Assembly (NCBI GenBank): GCA_964451955.1
Contig: CAYVKG010000011.1
Span: 1 to 64,000 of the forward strand
Source: JAPLNB01 sp964451955
GTDB taxonomy: Bacteria > Planctomycetota > Phycisphaerae > Tepidisphaerales > Tepidisphaeraceae
Length of the DNA stretch: 64,000 nucleotides
Direction of reading: 5' to 3'
Shown here: positions 53,907 through 62,887 of the stretch, in pieces
Layout: each line of letters starts with the position of its first letter
Position numbering within the stretch: position 1 is the first letter of the stretch
Notes under the pieces: model-generated
What the model was told of the DNA's origin: nothing
Seen by the model: only the letters and a program-made list of their open reading frames with translations
Database searches by the model: none
Program-made: the position numbers and the translations under genes

Positions 53907-55226
53907 TCACGCCGCCACGTGCCCGATCAGCCGCTTTACGATCACAATGAACAGCCCCGTGCACAAAAGATTCAATGCCAGCGAAAGCGCCGCCACCGTC
54001 ACCACCGGCCCCCCAAGACCATACGCCAGCGACACCACCAGCACCCCGGCGCCCACCTCGCCCCGCGGAAACATCCCAATCGCGACCGCCAGACGATGCC
54101 GCCAAGGTGCTTCCTTCCGATACACAAACGCCGGAAACATCTTCCCTACGTTCGACAGCAACGTGACCAGCAAAACGTGCATCGCAATCACGCCCCACCC
54201 AGGAAATCGGTTCTTCTCAACCATCACCTCAGCCGAAACCCCCGCAAACCGACGCTTCGCCTCCCCAGGGCTCGACTCCACACCCTCAAACGGAAACGGC
54301 TCATCCCCCTCCGCTCCCACGGCGACCGCAACCACCCCCACTCCCGACGCCTCGCTCACCCCACCTCGCACCGACGGCATCGACAAACCCACAAGCACCA
54401 TGAAACACGCCGACACGATCGTCGCCACTCGTTGCTCCTGCGGAGCCTCCGGCCCCTCCTCGTGGCCTTCCCGTCCATCATCCCGATGCGGATCCTGCCC
54501 CGTTGGTCTGGCTAGCATGCACCCCAGCACAAACGCCGGCAACAGCACCTCCAAGTGAATCGGAACCGTCTGATCTATCGCCTTGCTCCCAAGGTGAATC
54601 CCCTCACATGCCAGCGTGATTATCCCGGCATACGTAATCACATAAGGCCACGAAATCGGCAATCGCATCCGATGCAGGTATCGCCACGCCAACATCAGCA
54701 TCACCATGATCGCCACGACAACAACCCCCAGTTGCCATCGCAGCCCGACCATCAGCATCTTCAACGGAATCATCAGCAGAATCGTGTCCAGATCGTCGAA
54801 TATCGCCAGCACCCGCGCTTTCTTGAACAGCCACGTCGCGCTCAGTCCCGCCGCCGCCAGCATCGAAAACAGCACCCCGGCCGACGTCGGTGACGCAAAC
54901 CGCGCCGCTAAAAGGCTCTCCTTCCATAAGTCGGCGTTCAACCACAACTCCCGCGGCGCCAATACGTACACAAAATACAACGCACAAAATACCCACGGAA
55001 ACGCCGCCGCCGTAAAGGCCACCACATAGTCCCACACGTACTGCCCCGGTCGAGACTTGTCGATGTCAAACTCATAACCGACGTGGATCATGATGAACGC
55101 CAACGCCCACATCGTCAGAACCTGCACCACCAGGCGAATCACACCCGCCCAGGGCAGCGATGGCGCTATCTGCGACGCGACCAGCCCGATTATCAACAGC
55201 AGAGAATACAACAGTACTTTGCGCAT
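53907..55226 (-). CDS. CPA2/Kef-like cation/proton antiporter
   Basis: The product is 439 residues from ATG 55226 (GGAAG near 6 bases). It has about 12 membrane spans, with VRLVVQVLTMWALAFIMIHV, SPTSAGVLFSMLAAAGLSA and a conserved FDDLDTILLMIPLKM where the Asp pair is typical of cation-proton exchange. A hydrophilic loop of about 30 residues (QDPHRDDGREGHEEGPEAPQ) splits the two halves. The ion, Na+ or K+, is not clear. It is downstream of a small lipoprotein gene and of fkp on the same strand. Confidence 0.8.
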   Translation of the reverse strand: MRKVLLYSLLLIIGLVASQIAPSLPWAGVIRLVVQVLTMWALAFIMIHVGYEFDIDKSRPGQYVWDYVVAFTAAAFPWVFCALYFVYVLAPRELWLNADLWKESLLAARFASPTSAGVLFSMLAAAGLSATWLFKKARVLAIFDDLDTILLMIPLKMLMVGLRWQLGVVVVAIMVMLMLAWRYLHRMRLPISWPYVITYAGIITLACEGIHLGSKAIDQTVPIHLEVLLPAFVLGCMLARPTGQDPHRDDGREGHEEGPEAPQEQRVATIVSACFMVLVGLSMPSVRGGVSEASGVGVVAVAVGAEGDEPFPFEGVESSPGEAKRRFAGVSAEVMVEKNRFPGWGVIAMHVLLVTLLSNVGKMFPAFVYRKEAPWRHRLAVAIGMFPRGEVGAGVLVVSLAYGLGGPVVTVAALSLALNLLCTGLFIVIVKRLIGHVAA

Positions 55227-55301
55227 CTCCGGCTTCCACGTTCCTACAAGCTTAGGCCTGTGCCCCCACCGGGCAAACCAACAGAGGTGCAAAACCCGTC
55301 T

Positions 55302-55442
55302 CTATGCCGAATGGCCCCGCGACAACGGCCAAACCTCCACCCCGGCGCTCTCTCCGCCCCCTTGGACCCACCGACACTCGTGAATCGTCTTGTCACACCC
55401 GACCACTATCAACGCCAGCACAACCGCCAGTAACCACTTCAT
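55302..55442 (-). CDS. 46-residue lipoprotein (entericidin-like size)
   Basis: The frame was read by hand on the minus strand. It starts MKWLLAVVLALIVVGCDKTI and ends WPLSRGHSA. The first 16 residues are a signal with the lipobox VVGC, and the mature part is 31 residues. ATG 55442 to TAG 55302-55304 is continuous. No clear ribosome site precedes it. It lies between fkp and the antiporter. Its function is unknown. Confidence 0.5.
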   Translation of the reverse strand: MKWLLAVVLALIVVGCDKTIHECRWVQGGGESAGVEVWPLSRGHSA

Positions 55443-55496
55443 CGCTTCGTCTCCAGTCTCTCCCAGACCAAAAACACAACCGGGCCCGCCCCTAAT

Positions 55497-58400
55497 CTAC
55501 GTGGATTTCCGAACAACGCAAAGCCCTTCTCGATTGATCTGCGTCTGGAACAACGCCCCCAGCGAACCCGGACGACTCGCCCGCGCCGCCAACGCCTCGC
55601 GAAGCCTCCCCGCCTGCCCACGATTCCGACAGAAAAAGTACGCGAAACCGCCCCCACCGGCCCCCGCCAAACCCGCCGCTGAGTATAACCCCCTCAACTC
55701 CATGAACAACACGTCAATCGTCGGCGTCGTCGAGCCGGGATATAACTGCTTCTTCAACTCCCAGTACCGACCAATCTCTCGCGCCACCGAAACCCATTGA
55801 CCCTTCAGCAACGCCCCACGCAATAAACCCGCCGACCGCTTCAACTCCTCCAACAACATCAACGCCGCCGGTTCACGCGCTAAATACCGCCCCATCACTC
55901 GACGCAGAATGTCCCGCGCCAAACGCTGCTGCCCCGAATAGTAAACCACCAACCGATCCTGAAACTCCCCGTACAACTCCTCCGACAAACCCAATCGCTC
56001 AACCACCGGCACCTGTGGCACCCCCGAAACCGAAGTCGTCGATTTCAAACCCCCCACAATACCCCCAATCTGATCCTGCCACCCGCCACCGGTCGATAAC
56101 CGCTGCTCCAACAACAGCGTCCGAGATATCAGATCCTGCGTCTTCAACTCCCGCTTGCCCCCGCTCACCGGCACAAATAACTCGTCCAACGCCGATAACA
56201 GCGTCGCTGCTAATATCGAACTCGTCCCAAGCCCAGAACCCTTCGGCACACGACACTCCGTCGTCACAATCAGCCCCGCCCCAAGACGCCTCAAATACCC
56301 CTCAAGCCCCGCTTCTGCCCCTCTCCCCGCCCGGCCCTCCGGTAACAGCCCCACCAGCCGCAACGCCACCTTGTGCAACGCAAACGGATCGTGCACCGAG
56401 CCCCCCGTCTGCAATTGCTCCAGACGCGTGACCTCCACGTGCGTCCCCAAATCATTGCTCTCCAGTATCAACATCGGCTGCCCAATCGTCCGCACCATCG
56501 CTCGCACCGGCGGATGACCGTCCAGATTGATCGCTACATTCACCACATGCCCCCCTCTCTCGTAGCAGTAGGGGGGGGTGTCCGACCATCCACCTGACAA
56601 ATCCAGCCGAACCGGCGATGCCGATTCGATCCGAACCCCGGGAACCAACCTCGCCCGTCCCCTGTCCCCACACGCCAACAACTGCCCCGGCCCAGGCTCC
56701 GATGCCTCCGCGATCTTCCCAAACGCCCCAGACATCTGCTCTTCAATATGCAGCCTCGCATCCGCGCTCGGATGATCCGGCCGCTGAAGCAACTGCGCCC
56801 CCACCCAGTACGCCCGCGATTGCTGCAACGCCCTCAACCGCCCCTTCTCACTACCCACCTCTCTACCCGCTGATGCGAACTCCTTCAGCCGCGATAGACA
56901 TGTGTCATACGCCGCCCGCGACGTGTAATGCCCAATCAAACCCTCCAGCGGCTTATCCTCCCCCCGAACAATCGCACCCAACAACGCCTCCGTCTGCAAA
57001 TACGCCGCCACAACCTCCCGATGCTCTATCAACGCCACAGGGTCCGCCTGCTCCAACAACATCGCCATCGAAAAACGCGGACACTTCTTCCATGCCCTCA
57101 TCGCCCCCGACGACGCCTTCCCTGTCGCAAACCAGAGCACCCCGTCCGCCGCATCTCGCCCCGCCGTCCCGGGAAATAACCGCGCCGTCCACAGCGTCCG
57201 CTGCGACGACGGCACACCCGGCCAAACCTCCCTCGCCCTCAACCCCGCACGACCCAAATACTCCTCCATCGGCCTGTTCATGAACGAACAATCCGGATAC
57301 CGCCCCTTGAAATCATCCTCCACCCCGCAAACAACATGCACATGCAGCAACTCTCCCCTCGACCACCGGATCGGAACCTGAAACAGCAGCAAATCCTCCG
57401 GCAAATCCAGCACGCGTTCCACCGCCAACACCTGGCTCACCACCGAACCCGCCCCTATCCGCGATCGCTCCGACAGAATGCTGTGCTCAATCACCGCTCC
57501 CTTGCCCACCTCCAACGCGCCAACCCGCGAGCCTCCAGAACCCGGCAAAAATGCCGAATGATAGACCCGGCAATGACCCGGAATCCCCGCCCGGCTGTAC
57601 GCCATAACATTCTGCTGAAACAGTTCTGCCGCCGGCGATGCATTCAGCCCCACCATCGCGTCCCGAAATTGCCGCGTCGTGCCTAAGTGCAGAAACTGCC
57701 CCTCCAACACCATCGTCCCAAACTCAATGCCGTGCAGCCCCTTCCATAACTCCCGACGAAGTGCACCATCCCCGCTCTTCACATACTCCCTCTCGTCCGT
57801 CGAAAACGCCAACGCCGCCGTCATGTCGTCGTATAGGTCGATCGGCAGATGCCGCTCATGCAGCCCCTTGCGAACACGCCCTGTTCCTCCCGAAACCCCC
57901 GAAAGGCCCGCCACCAGTCGCGTGCGCGCCGCGTCAAAAAACAGCAGACCCGTGTCAATCAGCACCTCCCCGTTCTCGTCCATCGCCCCCGCCGCCTCCA
58001 TCGCCTCCGGAGACGCCTTCTGCAGCGTCTGCAACACCCGGCTCTGACCGTCCGTCACAAAAACCCCGTGGCTGCGCGCCAACTCTGCCTCAACCCGCAT
58101 CGTCAACGCCGTCACCCCAACCCCGGGCGCCGAAACATGCCGGTGATCAAATACCAGAAACACATCCCCCGCCACAATCAACATCCCGGGACCCAGCCGC
58201 TCCGGTAGCCCCGCCAATGTCAAGTACAAGTGGTCGAATAGCGTGCATATCTGCCCGTCCGGACGACGTAATGGCAACGGCGCGAATATCTTCCCCAGCG
58301 GCGAATACGCCGGCAGCCGCTGCGACGCGCCCCCGGAGTGAATCAGCAGAATCCGCAACCGCGCCAAATCCTCCACACCCAAACCAAATTGCTCGCACAA

Positions 58401-58691
58401 CGCACGCATCGCTCCCAGCGTCGCACCCCCAGACCCCGCACGCCGACCCGCCGGGTCCGCTACCACGATCGAACGCTGAATCGCAGGAAAAAACGACCCC
58501 GTAGGCCCCACCACCCGATGACGCAACCCCAGCTCCTGCCGGTAACCCTGCGCCTGCTTCTCGTTCGCCGCCGTCAATATCAAATAGTCCCAGCAATCCC
58601 CAGGCGCCGACGTCTGCACAACCCGGCGATACGCCCCCGCATTCGCCTCCAATGCGACCTGCGTCCGCTCAAGTGCCAAATCCAACTTCAT
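55497..58691 (-). CDS. fkp: Bifunctional L-fucokinase/L-fucose-1-phosphate guanylyltransferase (FKP)
   Basis: The product is 1064 residues from ATG 58691 (TGGAG at 6 bases). The N-terminal domain has GSGGATLGAMRALCEQFG (about 83), as in the fucose-1-P guanylyltransferase half. The C-terminal GHMP kinase has LDLSGGWSDTPPYCYERGG (about 697), GSGLGTSSILAATLLSAL (about 814) and GAGGGGFAYFF (about 1015). It phosphorylates free L-fucose and adds GMP to give GDP-L-fucose, the salvage route. Lengths near 950-1060 are normal. Its partners gmd, fcl and GT4 are upstream on the same strand. Confidence 0.9.
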   Translation of the reverse strand: MKLDLALERTQVALEANAGAYRRVVQTSAPGDCWDYLILTAANEKQAQGYRQELGLRHRVVGPTGSFFPAIQRSIVVADPAGRRAGSGGATLGAMRALCEQFGLGVEDLARLRILLIHSGGASQRLPAYSPLGKIFAPLPLRRPDGQICTLFDHLYLTLAGLPERLGPGMLIVAGDVFLVFDHRHVSAPGVGVTALTMRVEAELARSHGVFVTDGQSRVLQTLQKASPEAMEAAGAMDENGEVLIDTGLLFFDAARTRLVAGLSGVSGGTGRVRKGLHERHLPIDLYDDMTAALAFSTDEREYVKSGDGALRRELWKGLHGIEFGTMVLEGQFLHLGTTRQFRDAMVGLNASPAAELFQQNVMAYSRAGIPGHCRVYHSAFLPGSGGSRVGALEVGKGAVIEHSILSERSRIGAGSVVSQVLAVERVLDLPEDLLLFQVPIRWSRGELLHVHVVCGVEDDFKGRYPDCSFMNRPMEEYLGRAGLRAREVWPGVPSSQRTLWTARLFPGTAGRDAADGVLWFATGKASSGAMRAWKKCPRFSMAMLLEQADPVALIEHREVVAAYLQTEALLGAIVRGEDKPLEGLIGHYTSRAAYDTCLSRLKEFASAGREVGSEKGRLRALQQSRAYWVGAQLLQRPDHPSADARLHIEEQMSGAFGKIAEASEPGPGQLLACGDRGRARLVPGVRIESASPVRLDLSGGWSDTPPYCYERGGHVVNVAINLDGHPPVRAMVRTIGQPMLILESNDLGTHVEVTRLEQLQTGGSVHDPFALHKVALRLVGLLPEGRAGRGAEAGLEGYLRRLGAGLIVTTECRVPKGSGLGTSSILAATLLSALDELFVPVSGGKRELKTQDLISRTLLLEQRLSTGGGWQDQIGGIVGGLKSTTSVSGVPQVPVVERLGLSEELYGEFQDRLVVYYSGQQRLARDILRRVMGRYLAREPAALMLLEELKRSAGLLRGALLKGQWVSVAREIGRYWELKKQLYPGSTTPTIDVLFMELRGLYSAAGLAGAGGGGFAYFFCRNRGQAGRLREALAARASRPGSLGALFQTQINREGLCVVRKST

Positions 58692-58756
58692 CGCTGCTCC
58701 ACGTCTCCGCCCGTCCTCAGCCTCCCTCCCTCGCCCCCCTCTCCCACCTAAGCATA

Positions 58757-60052
58757 TCATCCTCCCCGCCACGACGCCCCAAACACCCGCTCCAAATGAT
58801 CACAAAAACGCCCGCATAGCCGGCGCTGACTGTGCTCCTCGAAAATCACCCGCTGCGCCCTCCGGCCCATCTCCTCCAACGCCACTGCAGACATCGACCG
58901 GAACCCCCGGATTGCCTCAACCGCACCCTGAACATCCCCGTGCGCGACCCGCAATCCGATCCCATGCTCTCGCAGCAGATCCGATACGTGCGATGGCTCA
59001 GGACCCAGGTACAGGATCGGCCTCGCAACCGCCATCGCCCCGTATATCTTGCACGGATGGATGATCCCCACCATCCCATCCCCCAACGATACCACGTGCA
59101 CGTCCGCCGCCGACAACGAGTCACGCAATTCCCCCAGCGGCTGATACGGCAACGACATCACGTTCGGCGAATTGTGCTCGCGAATAAACCCCTCTATCTC
59201 CTTCTTGCCAATTCCCCCACCAACAAACACAAACCGAATCCCCGCGTCATCCCCCAACTCCAACGACGCATCCAGCAGCGTCCGCAACGGGTTCGACGGA
59301 CTGTGATTCCCGCTGTACATGATCACAAACTTCCCCAACAAGCCATGCCGCGCCCGAAATGGATTCTCTCCCCTCTCCTCACTCTCCTTGCTCTCCTCCG
59401 GATCCTCGTGAGGCCACGGCGGAATCACCTCGATCCGACCGTCCAGCTTCGCTCTCGCCCGCAGCCGATCAGCCATGAAACGGTCCAACGCCACCACCAG
59501 CGACGCATTCCATAAAATAAACCGGTTCACCGCCTCCAAACACCGCGCCGCAATTCCCCCCGGCCTTATCTTGCCCATCGCAATCAACTGATCCGGATTC
59601 AGATCCATCGCCCAATACGCGATCGGTATCCGACGAACCAACCTCGCGATCGACGGTACAATCCCCGCCAGCGGCGGCGACGTGCTGAACAAGATCCCCC
59701 ACACTCTCGGCGTGAACAACGCCACCATCAACGACTGCACCATGAAACTCGCCGTCCCCATCACTCGCGTCAGAATCGACTTCTTCCCAAACGACGAGAA
59801 CCGCAGCCGCCGAACTTCCACCCCATTCAGCGTCTCCCGCAACGGATACACCAGCGACGGATCGTCATACCCCCGATTCGCCGTGTACACCCGCACACGA
59901 TGCCCTCGCCTCGCCAACTCAAACGCGGCATTCGCAATGTGCTGTCCCACCGCCGCGGGATCCGGCACAAACGTCTGGCTGATAATCAGCAGCGTCTTGC
60001 CCTCGCTAGGTACCCGCCCGGGTTCATTCTTGGTACATTCGCCAAGGCCCAT
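58757..60052 (-). CDS. GT4-family glycosyltransferase
   Basis: The product is 431 residues; AGGAG lies 5 bases before ATG 60052. The N-lobe opens KTLLIISQTFVPDPAAVGQH, followed by VYTANRGYDDPSL. The C-lobe has MYSGNHSPSNPLRTLLDA and SAADVHVVSLGDGMVGIIHP, then CKIYGAMAVARPI, the donor-binding pattern of GT4. It sits between fcl and fkp, so the natural guess is a fucosyltransferase or related transferase for an exopolysaccharide or envelope glycan. The sugar is not readable from sequence. Confidence 0.85.
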   Translation of the reverse strand: MGLGECTKNEPGRVPSEGKTLLIISQTFVPDPAAVGQHIANAAFELARRGHRVRVYTANRGYDDPSLVYPLRETLNGVEVRRLRFSSFGKKSILTRVMGTASFMVQSLMVALFTPRVWGILFSTSPPLAGIVPSIARLVRRIPIAYWAMDLNPDQLIAMGKIRPGGIAARCLEAVNRFILWNASLVVALDRFMADRLRARAKLDGRIEVIPPWPHEDPEESKESEERGENPFRARHGLLGKFVIMYSGNHSPSNPLRTLLDASLELGDDAGIRFVFVGGGIGKKEIEGFIREHNSPNVMSLPYQPLGELRDSLSAADVHVVSLGDGMVGIIHPCKIYGAMAVARPILYLGPEPSHVSDLLREHGIGLRVAHGDVQGAVEAIRGFRSMSAVALEEMGRRAQRVIFEEHSQRRLCGRFCDHLERVFGASWRGG

Positions 60053-60177
60053 GCTTCTCCTGCTGCCCAAATCGCCAGGCAACCACCAGACGATAACTCC
60101 ACAAAAACACGCCACCTATGACGCTTGTAACCACTATATCGGGCAATCCCCCACCAAAGTCCAGCCGTCGACCCCCT

Positions 60178-61122
60178 CTACATCCCCAGCACCGTCCGCT
60201 CATACCACCCGATCGTCCGACGCAGCCCTTCCTCAAACCCCGTCTTCGCCTCAAATCCAAATGCCTCCCGCGCCCTCGTCACATCCAGACAACGCCGCGG
60301 CTGACCGTCAGGCTTCGATCCGTCCCATCGAACCTCCCCCTTGAATCCCGTCAGACGCACGATCAACTCCGTCAACGCCCGGATCGTGATCTCCTTCCCA
60401 GACCCCAGATTCACCGGCTCCGGCGAGTCGTATCTCTCCAACGCCAACGCCAACGCCTCCGCGCAATCTTCCACGTACAAAAACTCCCGGCTCGCCGATC
60501 CCGTACCCCATGCCGTGATATATGCCTCCCCTCGCGCCTTCGCCTCCAGACATTTCCGTATCAACGCCGGTATCACGTGCGAACTCTTCAGGTCAAAATT
60601 ATCCCGCGGACCATACAAATTCACCGGCAACAGATAAATCGCGTTCAAACCGTACTGCTGCCGATACGCCTGGCACATCACCATCAATGCCTTCTTCGCC
60701 ACTCCATACGGCGCGTTCGTCTCCTCCGGATAACCGTTCCATAAGTTCTCCTCTCGAAACGGCACCGGCGTGTGCTTCGGATACGCGCAAATCGTCCCCA
60801 CCTGCAAAAACTTCCTGATCCCACGCCGCCTCGCATGCTCAATCAGATGCAATCCCATCGCCATGTTCGCAAAAAAGAACCGCCCAGGGTTCTCTCGGTT
60901 CGCCCCAATGCCCCCAACCTCCGCCGCCAGGTGCGCCACCACCGTCGGCTTTAACTCCTCATAGGCCCGCTCCACATCCGTTTCCCGCGTCAGATCGTAA
61001 TCCCGCCTCCGAACCGTCATCAGGTTCTCGTATCCCCGATCCCGCAACTTCTCCATCAGGCACGTCCCCACGAATCCCGCGCCACCCGTAATCAATATCC
61101 GATCCGATTTTGTTAGGCTCAT
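60178..61122 (-). CDS. fcl: GDP-L-fucose synthase
   Basis: The product is 314 residues. The Rossmann motif is ILITGGAGFVGTCL. The catalytic Tyr/Lys is in APYGVAKKAL, and the epimerase Cys and His are in VGTICAYPKHTPVPF and SSHVIPAL. EVGGIGANRENPGRFFFANM is also typical. It converts GDP-4-keto-6-deoxy-mannose to GDP-L-fucose with NADPH. It follows gmd by 30 bases, the standard two-gene de novo pathway. Confidence 0.93.
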   Translation of the reverse strand: MSLTKSDRILITGGAGFVGTCLMEKLRDRGYENLMTVRRRDYDLTRETDVERAYEELKPTVVAHLAAEVGGIGANRENPGRFFFANMAMGLHLIEHARRRGIRKFLQVGTICAYPKHTPVPFREENLWNGYPEETNAPYGVAKKALMVMCQAYRQQYGLNAIYLLPVNLYGPRDNFDLKSSHVIPALIRKCLEAKARGEAYITAWGTGSASREFLYVEDCAEALALALERYDSPEPVNLGSGKEITIRALTELIVRLTGFKGEVRWDGSKPDGQPRRCLDVTRAREAFGFEAKTGFEEGLRRTIGWYERTVLGM

Positions 61123-61152
61123 GGTCTGTCTGCCCCCGAAGCCAATAACTGC

Positions 61153-62226
61153 CTACCTCGTCGAAAACACGCTCCTGCACGACGCCGCTGCATCCGACAA
61201 CGCCTGCCCGTGGTCGCTGATCAACCGCTCCCGCTTCGCGATTCCCATGTCCGATTCCACCATCATCCGCACCAGTTCCTTGAACGTCACCCGCGGCTTC
61301 CATCCCAACACCCGACGCGCCTTCGACGCGTCCCCCAACAACAGGTCCACCTCCGTCGGACGAAAATACCGCGGATCCACCTCAACGTATTTCCTCCAGT
61401 CCAGATTCAACAACCCAAACGTCTCGTCCAGAAACTCCCGGATCGAATGCGTCTCACCCGTCGCAATCACATAATCGTCCGCGACGCCATGGTTCAGCAT
61501 CATCCACATCGCTTCCACGTAGTCCCCCGCAAAGCCCCAGTCCCGCTTCGCTTCCAGGTTCCCCAGAAACAACTTCTCCTGTAGCCCAACCGCAATCCGT
61601 GTTGCCCCTCGCGTAATCTTCCGCGTCACGAACGTCTCCCCTCGCCGCGGCGACTCGTGATTGAACAAAATACCATTGCACGCAAATAGGTTGTACGCCT
61701 CCCGGTAGTTCAGCGTCTGCCAATAACTGTACAACTTCGCGCACGCATACGGGCTCCTTGGATAGAACGGCGTCTTCTCCGTCTGCGGCGTCTCCACCAC
61801 CTTCCCATACATCTCCGATGACGATGCCTGATAAAACCGCGTCGGCAGCCCCGTGTCCCGGATCGCCTCCAACAGGTTGATCGTCCCCAACGCGTCCGTC
61901 TGCGACGTGTACACCGGCTGGTCAAACGACACCCGCACGTGCGATTGCGCCGCCAGGTTGTATACCTCGTCCGGCTGCACTCGCGTCAGAATCTCCCGCA
62001 GCCCCGTCCCGTCCGTCAGGTCCCCATAATGCAAAAACAACCGCGCGTTCGGATCGTGAGGATCCCGATACAAATGCTCGATCCGGTCCGTGTTGAACGT
62101 CGACGACCGCCTCACTATCCCATGCACCGTATAACCCTTGCCCAGCAGAAATTCCGCCAGATACGAGCCGTCCTGCCCAGTTATTCCGGTTATCAACGCC
62201 TTCTTCGAAACAGCTGTCTCGCTCAT
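61153..62226 (-). CDS. gmd: GDP-mannose 4,6-dehydratase
   Basis: The product is 357 residues from ATG 62226; AAGGGA is 4 bases before. It has ALITGITGQDGSYLAEFLLG, the loop VHGIVRRSSTFNTDRIEHLY, and FYQASSSEMYGKV with the catalytic Thr/Ser-Glu. The Tyr-Lys pair is in FYPRSPYACAKLYSYW, and NHESPRRGETFVTRKI and RPTEVDLLLGDASKA follow. It makes GDP-4-keto-6-deoxy-D-mannose from GDP-mannose. It is first in the fucose locus. Confidence 0.95.
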   Translation of the reverse strand: MSETAVSKKALITGITGQDGSYLAEFLLGKGYTVHGIVRRSSTFNTDRIEHLYRDPHDPNARLFLHYGDLTDGTGLREILTRVQPDEVYNLAAQSHVRVSFDQPVYTSQTDALGTINLLEAIRDTGLPTRFYQASSSEMYGKVVETPQTEKTPFYPRSPYACAKLYSYWQTLNYREAYNLFACNGILFNHESPRRGETFVTRKITRGATRIAVGLQEKLFLGNLEAKRDWGFAGDYVEAMWMMLNHGVADDYVIATGETHSIREFLDETFGLLNLDWRKYVEVDPRYFRPTEVDLLLGDASKARRVLGWKPRVTFKELVRMMVESDMGIAKRERLISDHGQALSDAAASCRSVFSTR

Positions 62227-62451
62227 GTCGTCCCTTGTCCTTGTGGGCGCAAACGCCAACTCCACGTACGCCGCCTCATAACGATTCTATCGACCAAAGG
62301 GGTACCCCCCCATATGGGCATGCCCAGTATCCCCAAATTATCATCCATCTGCAATACGCCACTTCGCAATCACCCCCATTCCCACACCTCCTCCCTTTGC
62401 ACAGTGTCCGCCCGCTCATCCCCAAGGTATACTTGTCCGACGGAAACACCC

Positions 62452-62841
62452 ATGACCCCTCAATCGGTGGCCATAATCCTCGCCCTCACAATCCTGCCGG
62501 CCCACGCTTACGCCCAGGTCCAACCCACTCCCTTCTTCCCCGGCAACGGCGGCGTCGCCCTCTACAACCCCGAAATCGCCGTCGTCGCCTCAGGTCCTCT
62601 CCTCGTCGTCAGACCCGTCGTCTCTCACGACCTCAAATATGTCTCCATCGCCTCCCAAGCCTCCCTCACTCAAGTCATCCGCATTCAACGATTCCCCGTC
62701 ATGACCTTCGCAGCACGCGGCTTCGTCGGCGGTGCACGTCCCGCCTCAAACCCCCGCCTCATTCCCTCGACCCCAGACGCCGCCAAAACCCCCTCCACCC
62801 TCCTCGATCGACCCGGCATCACCTGGATCGCTCCCCCATGA
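62452..62841 (+). CDS. Small secreted protein of unknown function
   Basis: The product is 129 residues from ATG 62452 with signal peptide MTPQSVAIILALTILPAHAY. The mature part begins with FFPGNGGVALYNPEIAVVAS and has VVSHDLKYVSIASQASL and MTFAARGFVGG. This pattern is familiar from short planctomycete exported proteins related to secretin-associated beta domains, but no activity is known. It diverges from gmd and is followed by the AsmA-like gene with a 46-base gap. Confidence 0.6.
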   Translation: MTPQSVAIILALTILPAHAYAQVQPTPFFPGNGGVALYNPEIAVVASGPLLVVRPVVSHDLKYVSIASQASLTQVIRIQRFPVMTFAARGFVGGARPASNPRLIPSTPDAAKTPSTLLDRPGITWIAPP

Positions 62842-62887
62842 TCCCCGCCCCTCCCCATTCTCGACCTCTTCCACTACGGAGATGAAA

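Noticed and set aside
61939..62841. + strand frame of 300 residues starting inside gmd
   Set aside because: Only the part from ATG 62452 has a signal peptide and lies outside gmd; the earlier part is antisense.
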